From assembly GCA_965227155.1 (NCBI GenBank), contig OZ245731.1, positions 992,001-1,056,000 on the forward strand: a stretch of 64,000 bases of DNA. The letters run 5' to 3'. Position 1 is the first letter of the stretch. Every line of letters begins with the position of its first letter. The position numbers and the translations under genes were made by a program. Positions 18,461-26,077 of the stretch are shown one piece after another. A model generated the notes under the pieces. The model made no database searches. It was not told the DNA's origin and worked only from the letters and a program-made list of their open reading frames with translations. Origin of the DNA: UBA6059 sp965227155 (GTDB lineage: Bacteria > Bacteroidota > Bacteroidia > Cytophagales > Cyclobacteriaceae).

Positions 18461-19435
18461 TTATAAGGGGAGCTTAGACTGAATAAATATTTTTAAACAA
18501 TATAGTAGTGTTCGAAAATTCCTTGACGAAAAAGGGTTGATTCTAATTGCCATAAATGATGCTTTAATAGCCTGGATATACATCTCAAAATAATTATAAC
18601 CAGCCGCACTCTCGATGTAAATCAAAGAGCGGTCACGGTTATATATCTCTAAAAATATGTTTTCTGCTACCTCAATGGCTTCAAGTTCACCTTTCTGTAG
18701 GGCATCGAAGGAATAAAGCCTTCTCTGTTCGCTAAATAGTTTCGCCATTTTAGCGCTGATCACTTTTCTTGGATTGATTTCCTTAGAAATAGAGGCTGGA
18801 TGTTGCCGATAGTAATAAAGGTAGTCAGGGTGATTCATAGCCTCAAATCTTTCGACAATTCGCATTGACCAATCATAGTCTTCTGAACCAATTCGGTCAA
18901 AGTAGGAGCGATAGCCTCCAATGCTATCTAGTACCTTCCGAGTAACCATAATCGAAGCACCGCAAAACTGTGAGTGATTGCTTATATTCCTCTTTATTTC
19001 TTGATGATGCTCTGGTTTTGATTGGCATCTGATCAATTTACCATTTTTGTTTATGATATGAATTGATGTGCCACAAATACCAAGGTTGGGGTTCTTAATA
19101 AAACACTGAACCTGCTTCTTTAACCTGTCAAGATCAGAATAGTCATCTGCATCTTGGAATGTTATTAGGTCTCCTTTACTGTTTTCAAATAGAAAGTTGC
19201 ATGACTTTAGATAACCTAGATTGGCGGTGTTGCGAAAAGTATGAATTCTTGAGTCATTGAAAGACGAAATTAATTTCCATGAATGGTCACTAGAGAAATC
19301 ATCGACAATTAATAGCTCAAAATTGGAGTATGTTTGGTCAAGTATGCTTTTAATTGCAGCGTTTAAGTAATTGCCAGCATTATATACGGGCATTAACACA
19401 CTCAAAAACAGTTTATTAGAATCCACCCGACTCAT
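18461..19435 (-). CDS. Glycosyltransferase family 2
   Basis: A 324-residue GT-A transferase. LSVLMPVYNAGNYLNAAI begins the fold, LLIVDDFSSD (41-50) is the nucleotide-binding loop and FQDADDYS (93-100) the metal-binding motif. GSEDYDWSMRI, around residue 182, carries the catalytic acidic residue. Its stop codon directly abuts the ATG of the amidotransferase gene. It is the first gene of the minus-strand run that ends at 12132. The 192 bp upstream, between it and the divergent methyltransferase, must hold promoters for both directions, but I see no clear consensus. Confidence 0.9.
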   Translation of the reverse strand: MSRVDSNKLFLSVLMPVYNAGNYLNAAIKSILDQTYSNFELLIVDDFSSDHSWKLISSFNDSRIHTFRNTANLGYLKSCNFLFENSKGDLITFQDADDYSDLDRLKKQVQCFIKNPNLGICGTSIHIINKNGKLIRCQSKPEHHQEIKRNISNHSQFCGASIMVTRKVLDSIGGYRSYFDRIGSEDYDWSMRIVERFEAMNHPDYLYYYRQHPASISKEINPRKVISAKMAKLFSEQRRLYSFDALQKGELEAIEVAENIFLEIYNRDRSLIYIESAAGYNYFEMYIQAIKASFMAIRINPFSSRNFRTLLYCLKIFIQSKLPL

Positions 19436-19627
19436 TCATTCTTGTCATCTTAGGAAATTTCGAGATTGACTTGGCGTAAAGATAATCGTTCCAAAAAAAT
19501 ATATGGTTTATATTTAGTATTGGAAGATATTATTCATGACCTTATAAATTAACTACTATTTGGTTGGCTCTAACATATTTGAATAAAGCGCAGATTCGCA
19601 TTACATTTCTTTGAAGCTTGATATAAC

Positions 19628-20317
19628 ATGGCTAGTGAATACAATATAAAACAAGGTTACAGAATCAATTTGAACAAAGAAGGAGGAGTGTTGCAGCAGT
19701 ATTCCGCCCACCCTTCTGATACTATTTATCAGGTAGATGTTTATAAGCATGCAGCAAACATGATAAAGCATTTAGGACTAAGCAGTGTACTCGAGCTAGG
19801 AAGTGGTTCAGGCATTAAATTGGTCACCTATATTTCAACCATTACAAATGACATTACAGGTGTAGATTTTGCTCATGCAATAGATTATTGTAAAAAAACC
19901 TATAGTGTTGGTCAATGGATTTCTGAAGATTTTGATTGTCCCAGTTTGGATTTAGGTAGAAAGTTTGATCTCATTTTGAGTGTAGACGTCATTGAGCACT
20001 TGGTTGACCCTAATAGACTATTACAACAGATCAAGAGCGTTGCTTCAGCCGAAAGCTGGATTGTTATTTCTACTCCTGAGAGAGACCTTGTACGAGGGTA
20101 TGATTCGTTGGGGCCTCCTGAAAATAAAAAGCATGTAAGAGAGTGGAATCAAAATGAATTGCTAGGTTATTTAGAACAAAACGGACTAAAGGTAAAACAG
20201 CAAATTCTAATGCCAGCTAAGAAATTGACATTACTACAAAAAATCTATATTATGTTAACAGGTAGAAACCAAAATACTTGTCAGGTCGCTATTTGCCAAA
20301 TAAAAGATCAACAATGA
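19628..20317 (+). CDS. Class I SAM-dependent methyltransferase
   Basis: A 229-residue methyltransferase with motif I VLELGSGSGIK (54-64), ITGVDFAHAI (75-84) and the post-motif FDLILSVDVIEHLVDP, the pattern of the Methyltransf_11/23 group. ISTPERDLVRGYDSLGPPENKKHVREWN near residue 150 is shared with a set of methyltransferases found in polysaccharide loci. Its final TGA overlaps the ATG of an 18-codon reading frame that in turn overlaps the next glycosyltransferase. The target is probably a sugar or a lipid-linked intermediate, as an inference from context. Confidence 0.82.
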   Translation: MASEYNIKQGYRINLNKEGGVLQQYSAHPSDTIYQVDVYKHAANMIKHLGLSSVLELGSGSGIKLVTYISTITNDITGVDFAHAIDYCKKTYSVGQWISEDFDCPSLDLGRKFDLILSVDVIEHLVDPNRLLQQIKSVASAESWIVISTPERDLVRGYDSLGPPENKKHVREWNQNELLGYLEQNGLKVKQQILMPAKKLTLLQKIYIMLTGRNQNTCQVAICQIKDQQ

Positions 20318-20370
20318 GTAAAGGCATTATTTTTGTCTATCCTTTATTTGGTTATCTTAAACCTCAATGA
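20314..20370 (+). pseudogene. 18-codon micro-ORF, possible scar of a deleted gene
   Basis: ATGAGTAAAGGC starts at 20314 and the frame ends with TGA at 20370, giving MSKGIIFVYPLFGYLKPQ. Both ends show the ATGA overlap of operon genes: its ATG overlaps the methyltransferase stop and its stop overlaps the ATG of the following glycosyltransferase. The hydrophobic start resembles the first strand of a GT-B or flavodoxin-like fold. Either a longer gene lost everything but its first codons, or this is a leader that couples translation. Confidence 0.35.
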
Positions 20371-21452
20371 GTGAATACCATATATTAATTATTTCTCCTG
20401 AACCATGGAATCATATTTTTGTGTCTAAACATCATTATGCAACTCATTTAGCCAAAATGGGGTATAGTGTGTATTTTTTAAATCCTCCAAGCAGATCTTG
20501 GAAGAAGCAAACAGATAAGTCTCATAATGTGATGATTATTGATTATACCGGCTTTCCATCTGGTCTCCGTTTTTACCCAACTTTGTTTAGAGAACTAGTA
20601 ACTAAGAAAGTATTTGATAAGATTGAGAATTTTATATCCTCCAAAATTGATATACTGTGGAACTTTGATAGCTCGGTTTTTTACAGTGCAAAACTTATCT
20701 CATCAGAAACGAAAAAAATATTTCATCGGGTAGACTTAAACCAAAATTTCAATGACTCAATAGCAGGTAAAAACTCAGACTTATGCGTTGCTTCATCATC
20801 AGTTATCTATGAGGAAATGTCAAAATACTCAAATAGTTTAATTCAGATAAATCATGGGGTAAATACTGAACAAAAAAAATTAAGTCACAATATACCAGGG
20901 GCTAATTCCAATAAAGCGATCTATGCTGGTAATTTGTCTTTAAAATATATTGATTGGAATGCCATATATAATTGTATCATACAAAATGAAACAGTTGATT
21001 TTATCTTTATCGGTCCAAACCATGATAATTTTGACTTAGACAATAACCCAACAGAAGAATTTAAGGAAAAGTCATATAACTTACCTAACACCTTTTGGGT
21101 AAATCCAATTGAATCTTCTTGTCTTCAAAGCTTTTATAAAGAAGCTAGTGTGCTATTTCTAGCTTATAGAGACCAATTTTATAAACAGGTCTCTAATCCT
21201 CATAAAATGATGGAATACCTCCTCTCTGGAAAACCAATTTTAGCGACATACACAATTGAATATAAACATATTCAGGATATAATCTATATGACCAAAACAA
21301 ATAACGAATTCGGTTCTGCCATGAAAGACCTTTTTAAAAATTACAGTTATTGGAACTCACCATATTTAATAGAAAAACGTAAATCTTTGGCTTTTGAAAA
21401 TACTTATGAAAAACAAATACAAAGGATTTTCAATGAACTTAAATTGTCATAA
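20367..21452 (+). CDS. Glycosyltransferase, GT4-like
   Basis: A 361-residue GT-B protein. It starts HILIISPEPWNHIFVSKHHYA, a pattern seen in teichuronic-acid and exopolysaccharide transferases. SSKIDILWNFDSS and FHRVDLNQ lie in the first half. The second half has KAIYAGNLSLKYIDW, VDFIFIGP and the VSNPHKMMEYLLSGKPILATY segment that binds the nucleotide sugar. It is strongly AT-rich compared with the housekeeping genes further right. It probably forms an operon with the preceding methyltransferase. Confidence 0.8.
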   Translation: MSEYHILIISPEPWNHIFVSKHHYATHLAKMGYSVYFLNPPSRSWKKQTDKSHNVMIIDYTGFPSGLRFYPTLFRELVTKKVFDKIENFISSKIDILWNFDSSVFYSAKLISSETKKIFHRVDLNQNFNDSIAGKNSDLCVASSSVIYEEMSKYSNSLIQINHGVNTEQKKLSHNIPGANSNKAIYAGNLSLKYIDWNAIYNCIIQNETVDFIFIGPNHDNFDLDNNPTEEFKEKSYNLPNTFWVNPIESSCLQSFYKEASVLFLAYRDQFYKQVSNPHKMMEYLLSGKPILATYTIEYKHIQDIIYMTKTNNEFGSAMKDLFKNYSYWNSPYLIEKRKSLAFENTYEKQIQRIFNELKLS

Positions 21453-21458
21453 TAGTTT

Positions 21459-22781
21459 CTATTGATATTTGTTTTTTAATGTTTTTTGATCACTAAGAAT
21501 AATTAGGAAGCTTCCATATATCGCCATCATTGGTATCTTGTATCTCATCAAAGTGCCAAAATTGTAAGTACTTACACCAACCGCAAAAGCAAAAATCAAA
21601 GCGAAAACCAGGCAAAACCTCAATTGAGGATCACTAAATATCAATCCCAAGTTTCTACGCCCTTTGTAGATTAGAAAAATAGTAATGAAAAGCATTGCTG
21701 CAGACTCCAAGGCAGCAAGTAGCATCAACGGGTTTTTTACTTCCCATAAGTATGGTCTGAACAAAGATACATTGATGGCAGCTGGTGCCAAACGAATCAT
21801 ACTTCCAAAGGTACCATCTAGCTGGCCTAAAGTATATCCAGAATTATCTCCATGCCTTGCACCCCAACCATACCGTATATCGTAAGCCGTAATCTGTGCT
21901 GTTTTGGCAATATTGTCCAAAGAATATCTCGAATCATCCGACACAACAGAATTTAAAGTAAAATAGCCACCACCAGCAGCTGCTACCAGAAGTATTGGTG
22001 CTAGCGTAATTTTAAAAACTTTGGATTGGACCCTGGCAATGTATACAGAATAGATATATACAAAAGCTGCCAATAAAAATGACATTAGGATATACACCTT
22101 GATGGCATAAATGAGGTACAGGAAAAACAGAAGTAATACTCCATTTGTAATGGTAGATCTATTGAAATAAAAAATCTGAAAAAAGAAATACACCGCCCAG
22201 CCCTGCGCACCTAAGGTAATGGTATCTTTTAATATACCCGAACCCCAAAAGAACACAGAAGGAATAAAAAGTATGGCAATTGCTAGGCCTTTTTTTAGCT
22301 CGGGGTAAATCTTATAAAAAACCCTATACATCTGCCAACTGCCAGTGAAGCTGAAGAAAGCGAAGAATAAGGCCGTAGCACTGTAGGTGTGAAAAGTGAA
22401 TAAGTCGAAAAAAGCAGCAATTCTTACTATGGTATAGCTTTTGGGATCACCGTAATACCAAATATGTTGACTGTATTGGAATGTATTGCCTTGTCGCTGT
22501 GATCCATTTTCAAATAGTAATTGGATGCCTTTAGCTGGATCATCCAAAAAGGCTTCCCAAATCCACCGGCTACCATGTGAAAAGTAGTTGAACGTATCGC
22601 CGCCTCCATAATAAAACTGGTACACTACACCTAATGCTATTGCCCCCAAAAACTTCACGCTCAGTGCGGGTATAAAATACGACTTGGTATCTGCGTTGGT
22701 GAACCTGGATCGAAATGCAAAGGCTACCCCATAGAGGATTATGAGGTAGATGGGCGTTATGAATAAGTCCTGGAGCGTCAA
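21459..22781 (-). CDS. Polytopic membrane protein of the glycan locus (EpsG/Wzy-like)
   Basis: A 440-residue inner-membrane protein with about ten hydrophobic segments and a long polar loop around residues 60-125 (GGDTFNYF...SQRQGNTFQYSQHIWYYGD). A second loop at about 275-325 carries RYGWGARHGDNSGYTLGQLDGTFGS. Size and topology resemble EpsG- or Wzy-type polymerases, and proteins like it occur in Bacteroidota exopolysaccharide loci, but I see no diagnostic motif. No ATG is available: an in-frame TGA lies 7 codons upstream and the first start codon is TTG at 22781. It converges on the GT4-like gene with only 6 bp between. Confidence 0.6.
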   Translation of the reverse strand: MTLQDLFITPIYLIILYGVAFAFRSRFTNADTKSYFIPALSVKFLGAIALGVVYQFYYGGGDTFNYFSHGSRWIWEAFLDDPAKGIQLLFENGSQRQGNTFQYSQHIWYYGDPKSYTIVRIAAFFDLFTFHTYSATALFFAFFSFTGSWQMYRVFYKIYPELKKGLAIAILFIPSVFFWGSGILKDTITLGAQGWAVYFFFQIFYFNRSTITNGVLLLFFLYLIYAIKVYILMSFLLAAFVYIYSVYIARVQSKVFKITLAPILLVAAAGGGYFTLNSVVSDDSRYSLDNIAKTAQITAYDIRYGWGARHGDNSGYTLGQLDGTFGSMIRLAPAAINVSLFRPYLWEVKNPLMLLAALESAAMLFITIFLIYKGRRNLGLIFSDPQLRFCLVFALIFAFAVGVSTYNFGTLMRYKIPMMAIYGSFLIILSDQKTLKNKYQ

Positions 22782-22800
22782 AATTTGATATTCGGATGAT

Positions 22801-22930
22801 CAGATAGTCTGATGTTCTGAGAATGGTTTGTGGGGTCAGAATACATGGGGTTAGGCTTGATGGTCAGATGCCGGATTTTCAGATTCAAAATATTTCTGAA
22901 TTTCAGAACGTCTGAAAATCTGAATGTCAT
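22801..22930. repeat. Non-coding stretch with nested CAGA/TCTG palindromes
   Basis: A 10-bp perfect inverted repeat, GATTTTCAGA at 22874-22883 and TCTGAAAATC at 22911-22920, encloses a second palindrome, TTCTGAA (22894-22900) with TTCAGAA (22902-22908). A smaller TCAGA/TCTGA pair lies near 22801-22813. The sequence separates the EpsG-like gene from the decayed nucleotidyltransferase. It may fold in RNA or be a remnant of an intergenic repeat family. No gene is seen in it. Confidence 0.5.
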
Positions 22931-23330
22931 TGGTAGATACGGCAAAGCCACGTCAGTCACAGAATACTTATGCTGAAAGGCGATGAAATTAAGCATGAAA
23001 AAGCACAATTTCATCTCATACAAATCTAATTCAGTCGGCATTGCTGACCAATAGTAATGGCTGCCATATAACTTCCAATCCCTACCATTGATCGAAAAAG
23101 CAATTATACAAGTTGCTTCAGGTAGTGACATAAAGGTATCCAAACGCAGAAATAATGCCTGAACATTACTTGCATTCCTTTTTTCTGGATAAGTAAAGGG
23201 CAGAAGCAATCAAGGTAAAGGGAAATCCTATGATCAATTTGAAGTGGTAAAGAATCAAAGCAAGTGCAAAGTTACTTAGTGATTGATCTCGGGAAAGCAA
23301 TTCTAATAGTTCCAGTACTTTCTTGTTAAC
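22930..23330 (-). pseudogene. Decayed AbiEii/DUF1814-type nucleotidyltransferase
   Basis: Three pieces in different minus-strand frames line up, in order, with AbiEii/AbiGii-type nucleotidyltransferases. First comes KKVLELLELLSRDQSLSNFALA (from about 23324), where the family has a leucine-rich helix ending before GGTALAL. Then LPLQIDHRISLYLDCF corresponds to LALQIGHRISVDLDFF, with the catalytic GS/DxD region destroyed. Then FSINGRDWKLYGSHYYW and DLYEMKLC correspond to the ING.KVDF..H.YPW and DIAAMKL segments. An apparent 143-codon ORF at 22778-23209 is just the last part read through. At least one frameshift and several lost catalytic residues make it inactive. The comparison is from memory of the family, not from a search. 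Confidence 0.65.
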
Positions 23331-23593
23331 GCACTCTTCTTACAGCATAGCATCTCACGCTTCGGGATTTGAAATATCTGAAATGCAAAATTTGCTGACT
23401 TAGGATCAAGGTTTTCTATTTTTTTCACAGTGGCGATAAGCTCCTGCATATTGTAAATCTTTAAGAGCACCTTAAAATCATTAAACGTACCTCTTGATAA
23501 AACTCTTTATACAATAAATGATTTATGTTCAGCTACGTCAAGTTGCTCCCTTTCGACACCCCAAAAAATACCTTTGGATAGCTCCGTAATCAT
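23303..23593 (-). pseudogene. DUF6922-like antitoxin-type gene interrupted by a TAA
   Basis: From ATG at 23593 one frame runs 96 codons to TAG at 23303, broken only by TAA at codon 29 (23507-23509). Its translation, ELSKGIFWGVEREQLDVAEH at the N-terminus and RVLSRGTFNDFKVLLKIYN after the stop, fits the small family (DUF6922 in my recollection) with FWDVD..KLD..KH..FII.RVLERGT. That family is commonly encoded directly before AbiEii-type nucleotidyltransferases. The stop replaces what would be a lysine (AAA to TAA). The end LTRKYWNY overlaps the start of the decayed nucleotidyltransferase by about 28 bp, as in an intact toxin-antitoxin operon. Confidence 0.65.
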
Positions 23594-23734
23594 ATAGCTA
23601 AGGTAACCAAATAGATGCTATCAAGAAATATACAGTATTAAGAGAAATCAGTACTTTTCTGACTTGGATGAAAAGCTTTTAACCATGGTGGTTTTCCCGG
23701 ACTGTTTAGATCAAATAATCCATGTATTTTAAAG

Positions 23735-23935
23735 TTAAAATTCATCTCTGGACAGACCTGACTGTTTGATGATGGCCATTAGCGTGCCTTTTGGTAGATC
23801 TTTATTGTGAAGTGGTACAACTGCCATACGTCCATCCGGATGACGGAAGACATGGTGGCTTCCCCTGGATCGAGAAAGAGCAAACCCGTTTTTTTCGAGG
23901 ACCTGGATAACATCCTTTGGTGTGTATGATTTCAT
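23735..23935 (-). CDS. hicA: HicA toxin, mRNA interferase
   Basis: A 66-residue HicA. In active form it cleaves mRNA to stop growth when its antitoxin is lost. The double-stranded-RNA-binding-like fold is seen in KDVIQVLEKNGFALSRSRGSHHVFRHP with the catalytic histidine in GSHHVF (H27), and in VVPLHNKDLPKGTLMAIIKQSGLS. Length and motifs are complete, so it should be active. It lies 63 bp downstream of hicB on the same strand, the antitoxin-first order. Confidence 0.93.
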   Translation of the reverse strand: MKSYTPKDVIQVLEKNGFALSRSRGSHHVFRHPDGRMAVVPLHNKDLPKGTLMAIIKQSGLSRDEF

Positions 23936-23998
23936 GAAATCAAAGATCTGTTATGTGCGTGTCGGCTCAAAGGACAATACATCACCTTTGATTATCAG

Positions 23999-24223
23999 CT
24001 AGTTATGAACTATCAATGATAGTTCTAGACTTTCACTATCGTCCGGTACTTCTTCATTGTGAGCCTCCATGTCCTCGATATACAAGTCTATTGCTTCCTT
24101 TGCCATGGCCTTTGCTTCAGGCACATCTTTGCCCCAGGTAACGCAACCGGGAAGAGAAGGAACAGTTACAGTATATCCCCCTTCAGGCTCAGGGGTCAGT
24201 ATCAGTCTAAATGATCTTTGCAT
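23999..24223 (-). CDS. hicB: HicB antitoxin
   Basis: A 74-residue partial-RNase-H-fold antitoxin that binds and blocks HicA. The core reads LTPEPEGGYTVTVPSLPGCVTWGKDVPEAKAMAKEAIDLYIEDM. The protein ends at LSLIVHN with no added helix-turn-helix or ribbon-helix-helix domain, unlike longer HicB forms that repress their own promoter. Autoregulation, if any, would need the toxin complex or another factor. A promoter with its -7 element ending only five bases before the ATG suggests an almost leaderless mRNA. Confidence 0.92.
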   Translation of the reverse strand: MQRSFRLILTPEPEGGYTVTVPSLPGCVTWGKDVPEAKAMAKEAIDLYIEDMEAHNEEVPDDSESLELSLIVHN

Positions 24224-24228
24224 AGGAG

Positions 24229-24259
24229 CAAATTTAGTTTTCTAAATTTTGATTTAAAA
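24229..24259 (-). promoter_or_regulatory. hicBA promoter (Bacteroidota type)
   Basis: On the minus strand TTTT (24259-24256), 19 bases, then TAAATTTG (24236-24229) match the Bacteroidota consensus TTTG-N19-TAnnTTTG in all but one base. Five bases then separate it from the hicB ATG, so transcription would start at or just before the start codon. Confidence 0.6.
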
Positions 24260-24443
24260 CTCAATGTTTACAATAAGTATTAATGAATAGCCAGCTGATG
24301 TAAGATTTGCGGGCTTAGAAATAACAAACGATCTGTTACTATTCATTGTGGCAACGATATATCCAATCCCTTTTTATTTATTGTTTTGATGACACTCAAT
24401 CCGTTTTAATTAGAAAACAATTTCTATTTCCTGCTTTTTTTAG

Positions 24444-24518
24444 TCACTCTAAAATACATACAATCTTAAATTGATTACTTAGTTTTTCAACAGCAGCGGA
24501 TGCATCTCTTGAAATCAT
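24444..24518 (-). pseudogene. 5' stub of a COG1373/DUF4143-type AAA ATPase gene
   Basis: ATG at 24518 begins a 24-codon frame MISRDASAAVEKLSNQF followed by KIVCILE and TGA. This fits the start of the common Bacteroidota ATPases that begin MI.RD....L.ELSK.F.VV.ILGPRQSGKTTL, broken off just before the Walker A loop. Downstream sequence to 24260 has stops in all minus frames and no recognisable continuation. A perfect palindrome of the type I associate with such genes lies 12 bp upstream, which supports the identification. This is a remnant only. Confidence 0.5.
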
Positions 24519-24530
24519 AATCTAGTAGAA

Positions 24531-24563
24531 TGTAAATTTCGTAATTGAATTACGAAATTTACA
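24531..24563. promoter_or_regulatory. Perfect 33-bp palindrome (15-bp arms, 3-base loop)
   Basis: TGTAAATTTCGTAAT (24531-24545), TGA, ATTACGAAATTTACA (24549-24563). The arms pair without a mismatch. It lies 12 bp upstream of the ATPase stub on the minus strand, the position of an operator or promoter element, and is followed by a T run on the plus strand. It could bind a dimeric regulator as DNA or form a hairpin as RNA. Confidence 0.6.
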
Positions 24564-24768
24564 CATTTTTTGATAGATGCTTCCTCTTCTGAAAACAGTA
24601 CTATCTGCCTGACCCTTTTTCCTGCCCTACAATGGCTGCCGCAGAGGTTTAGTTCACTAACACTTTTTGATACTTTCAAAAAAGTCTCGATAAATAGGCT
24701 ATCGCTAGATCATCTCTTTTTAGAGGTTCTCCAAAGCAGAATAAAGCATTTCACTATTTTTGGATCCC
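24564..24768. other. Intergenic stretch before the glycosyltransferase gene
   Basis: About 205 bp. A plus-strand frame (from 24570) continues into the glycosyltransferase in another register and looks non-coding in composition. I see no promoter consensus or recognisable gene remnant here. Confidence 0.4.
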
Positions 24769-25860
24769 ATGAAAATCCTCTTTCTTGCTCCATATCCATT
24801 CGATCAGGCGCCTTCTCAGCGATTCAGGTTTGAGATGATGCTGCCGATTTTGAAGGAGCAAAAAATCGATTATGATTTTGTCCCTTTTCTTTCTAGCCAG
24901 GGATGGCAGGTGCTCTACCAAAAAGGGAAAGCATGGCAAAAGCTATGGGCCATACTCATTGGTTATGGGCGTAGAAAGCTCTGGATGTTGAAAGCCAGAA
25001 AGTATGAGCTGGTGTTCATCCATAGGGAAGCTGCACCACTTGGCCCACCTATTTTTGAGTGGTGGTTGGCTAAAGTGCTGAGAAAGAAGGTCATCCTTGA
25101 TTTTGATGATGCCATTTGGTTGCCCAATACATCGGATGAAAACCGGATTGCTGCAATGCTGAAATGGCATGGCAAAACCAAAAGCATCTGTAGTTGGGCA
25201 TGGAGAGTTACTGCCGGCAATGAATACCTGGCCGATTTTGCCAGGCAATATTGCAATCAGGTTATCGTATTGCCCACAATAGTGGATACGGAAGTGCACA
25301 CCCTTCGACAAGCTCCATCAGCCACCAAAGGCTTTCCGATGACTCGGCAGGACGACATTATTGTGATTGGATGGACGGGTTCTCATTCTACCCTGCCTTA
25401 TCTACAGGAAATCATGCCTGCATTACAGGAATTGGAAACCCATGTGGACTTTTGCTTTCTGGTGATTGCAGACAAGGATCCGCGCTTGCCTCTCAAAAAT
25501 TACCAGTTCATTCAATGGAATAGAGATTCTGAAATTGAAGATCTAAAACGCATGGATATAGGTGTAATGCCATTGCCTGATAATCCATGGACTCAAGGAA
25601 AATGTGGCTTTAAATTAATTCAATACCTGGCTTTGGAAATACCTGCGGTAGCATCACCCGTAGGTGTCAATAATAAGGTGCTTCAGCATTCCGTTTCGGG
25701 ATATTTTGCGCAAAATGATGATGAGTGGGTTACCTATTTGAAGCGGTTATTGCTAGATGCCCCGCTACGGAAAAAGCTAGGGCAACAGGGGAGAAAGCAC
25801 ATAGAGACTCATTATTCCTTAGAGTCTCAGAAAGCAGCTTTTCAAAATCTTTTTGGCTGA
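24769..25860 (+). CDS. Glycosyltransferase family 4
   Basis: A 363-residue GT-B enzyme. It begins MKILFLAPYPFDQAPSQRFR, the start of a widespread Bacteroidota GT4 group, with DFDDAIWLP and VTAGNEYLADFA in the first half and VIGWTGSHSTLPYL, IGVMPLPDNPWTQGKCGFKLIQYLA and IPAVASPVGVN in the second. ATG at 24769 is used because it begins the standard strand, whereas the TTG nine bases earlier adds only three residues. It stands alone, separated from the main glycan locus by the decayed accessory region, and may be the last survivor of a second glycan cluster. Confidence 0.9.
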   Translation: MKILFLAPYPFDQAPSQRFRFEMMLPILKEQKIDYDFVPFLSSQGWQVLYQKGKAWQKLWAILIGYGRRKLWMLKARKYELVFIHREAAPLGPPIFEWWLAKVLRKKVILDFDDAIWLPNTSDENRIAAMLKWHGKTKSICSWAWRVTAGNEYLADFARQYCNQVIVLPTIVDTEVHTLRQAPSATKGFPMTRQDDIIVIGWTGSHSTLPYLQEIMPALQELETHVDFCFLVIADKDPRLPLKNYQFIQWNRDSEIEDLKRMDIGVMPLPDNPWTQGKCGFKLIQYLALEIPAVASPVGVNNKVLQHSVSGYFAQNDDEWVTYLKRLLLDAPLRKKLGQQGRKHIETHYSLESQKAAFQNLFG

Positions 25861-26077
25861 TTTTTCTTGACAATTTACCTTCTACATCCTTACTGTGTAT
25901 CTCAACAAATCAGAGAAAAAAATGGCCTATGAGGACACAATCCATGGTTAAGATTCTTACGGGCTGTCAACCAACAGGAAGAAATATTCCATGGCAAAGA
26001 ATCAAATAAATAAAATTTCCACTAATTATTATATTCAAGAATTGGCAGAGAACTACCAATTCATGGTGGTGAAGGCA

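Noticed and set aside
22778..23209. 143-codon minus-strand ORF as an intact gene
   Set aside because: Only the parts reading FSINGRDWKLYG and DLYEMKLC resemble a known family. The end is palindromic non-coding sequence. It is part of the decayed nucleotidyltransferase.
24570..24833. Plus-strand 87-codon ORF overlapping the GT4 start
   Set aside because: Low-complexity translation in another frame from the clear glycosyltransferase, with no family resemblance.
25944..26009. 21-codon frame starting MVKILTGCQPTG, like the start of a tryptophanyl-tRNA synthetase
   Set aside because: Similarity covers only about ten residues, the HIGH motif is missing and nothing follows. Chance cannot be excluded.
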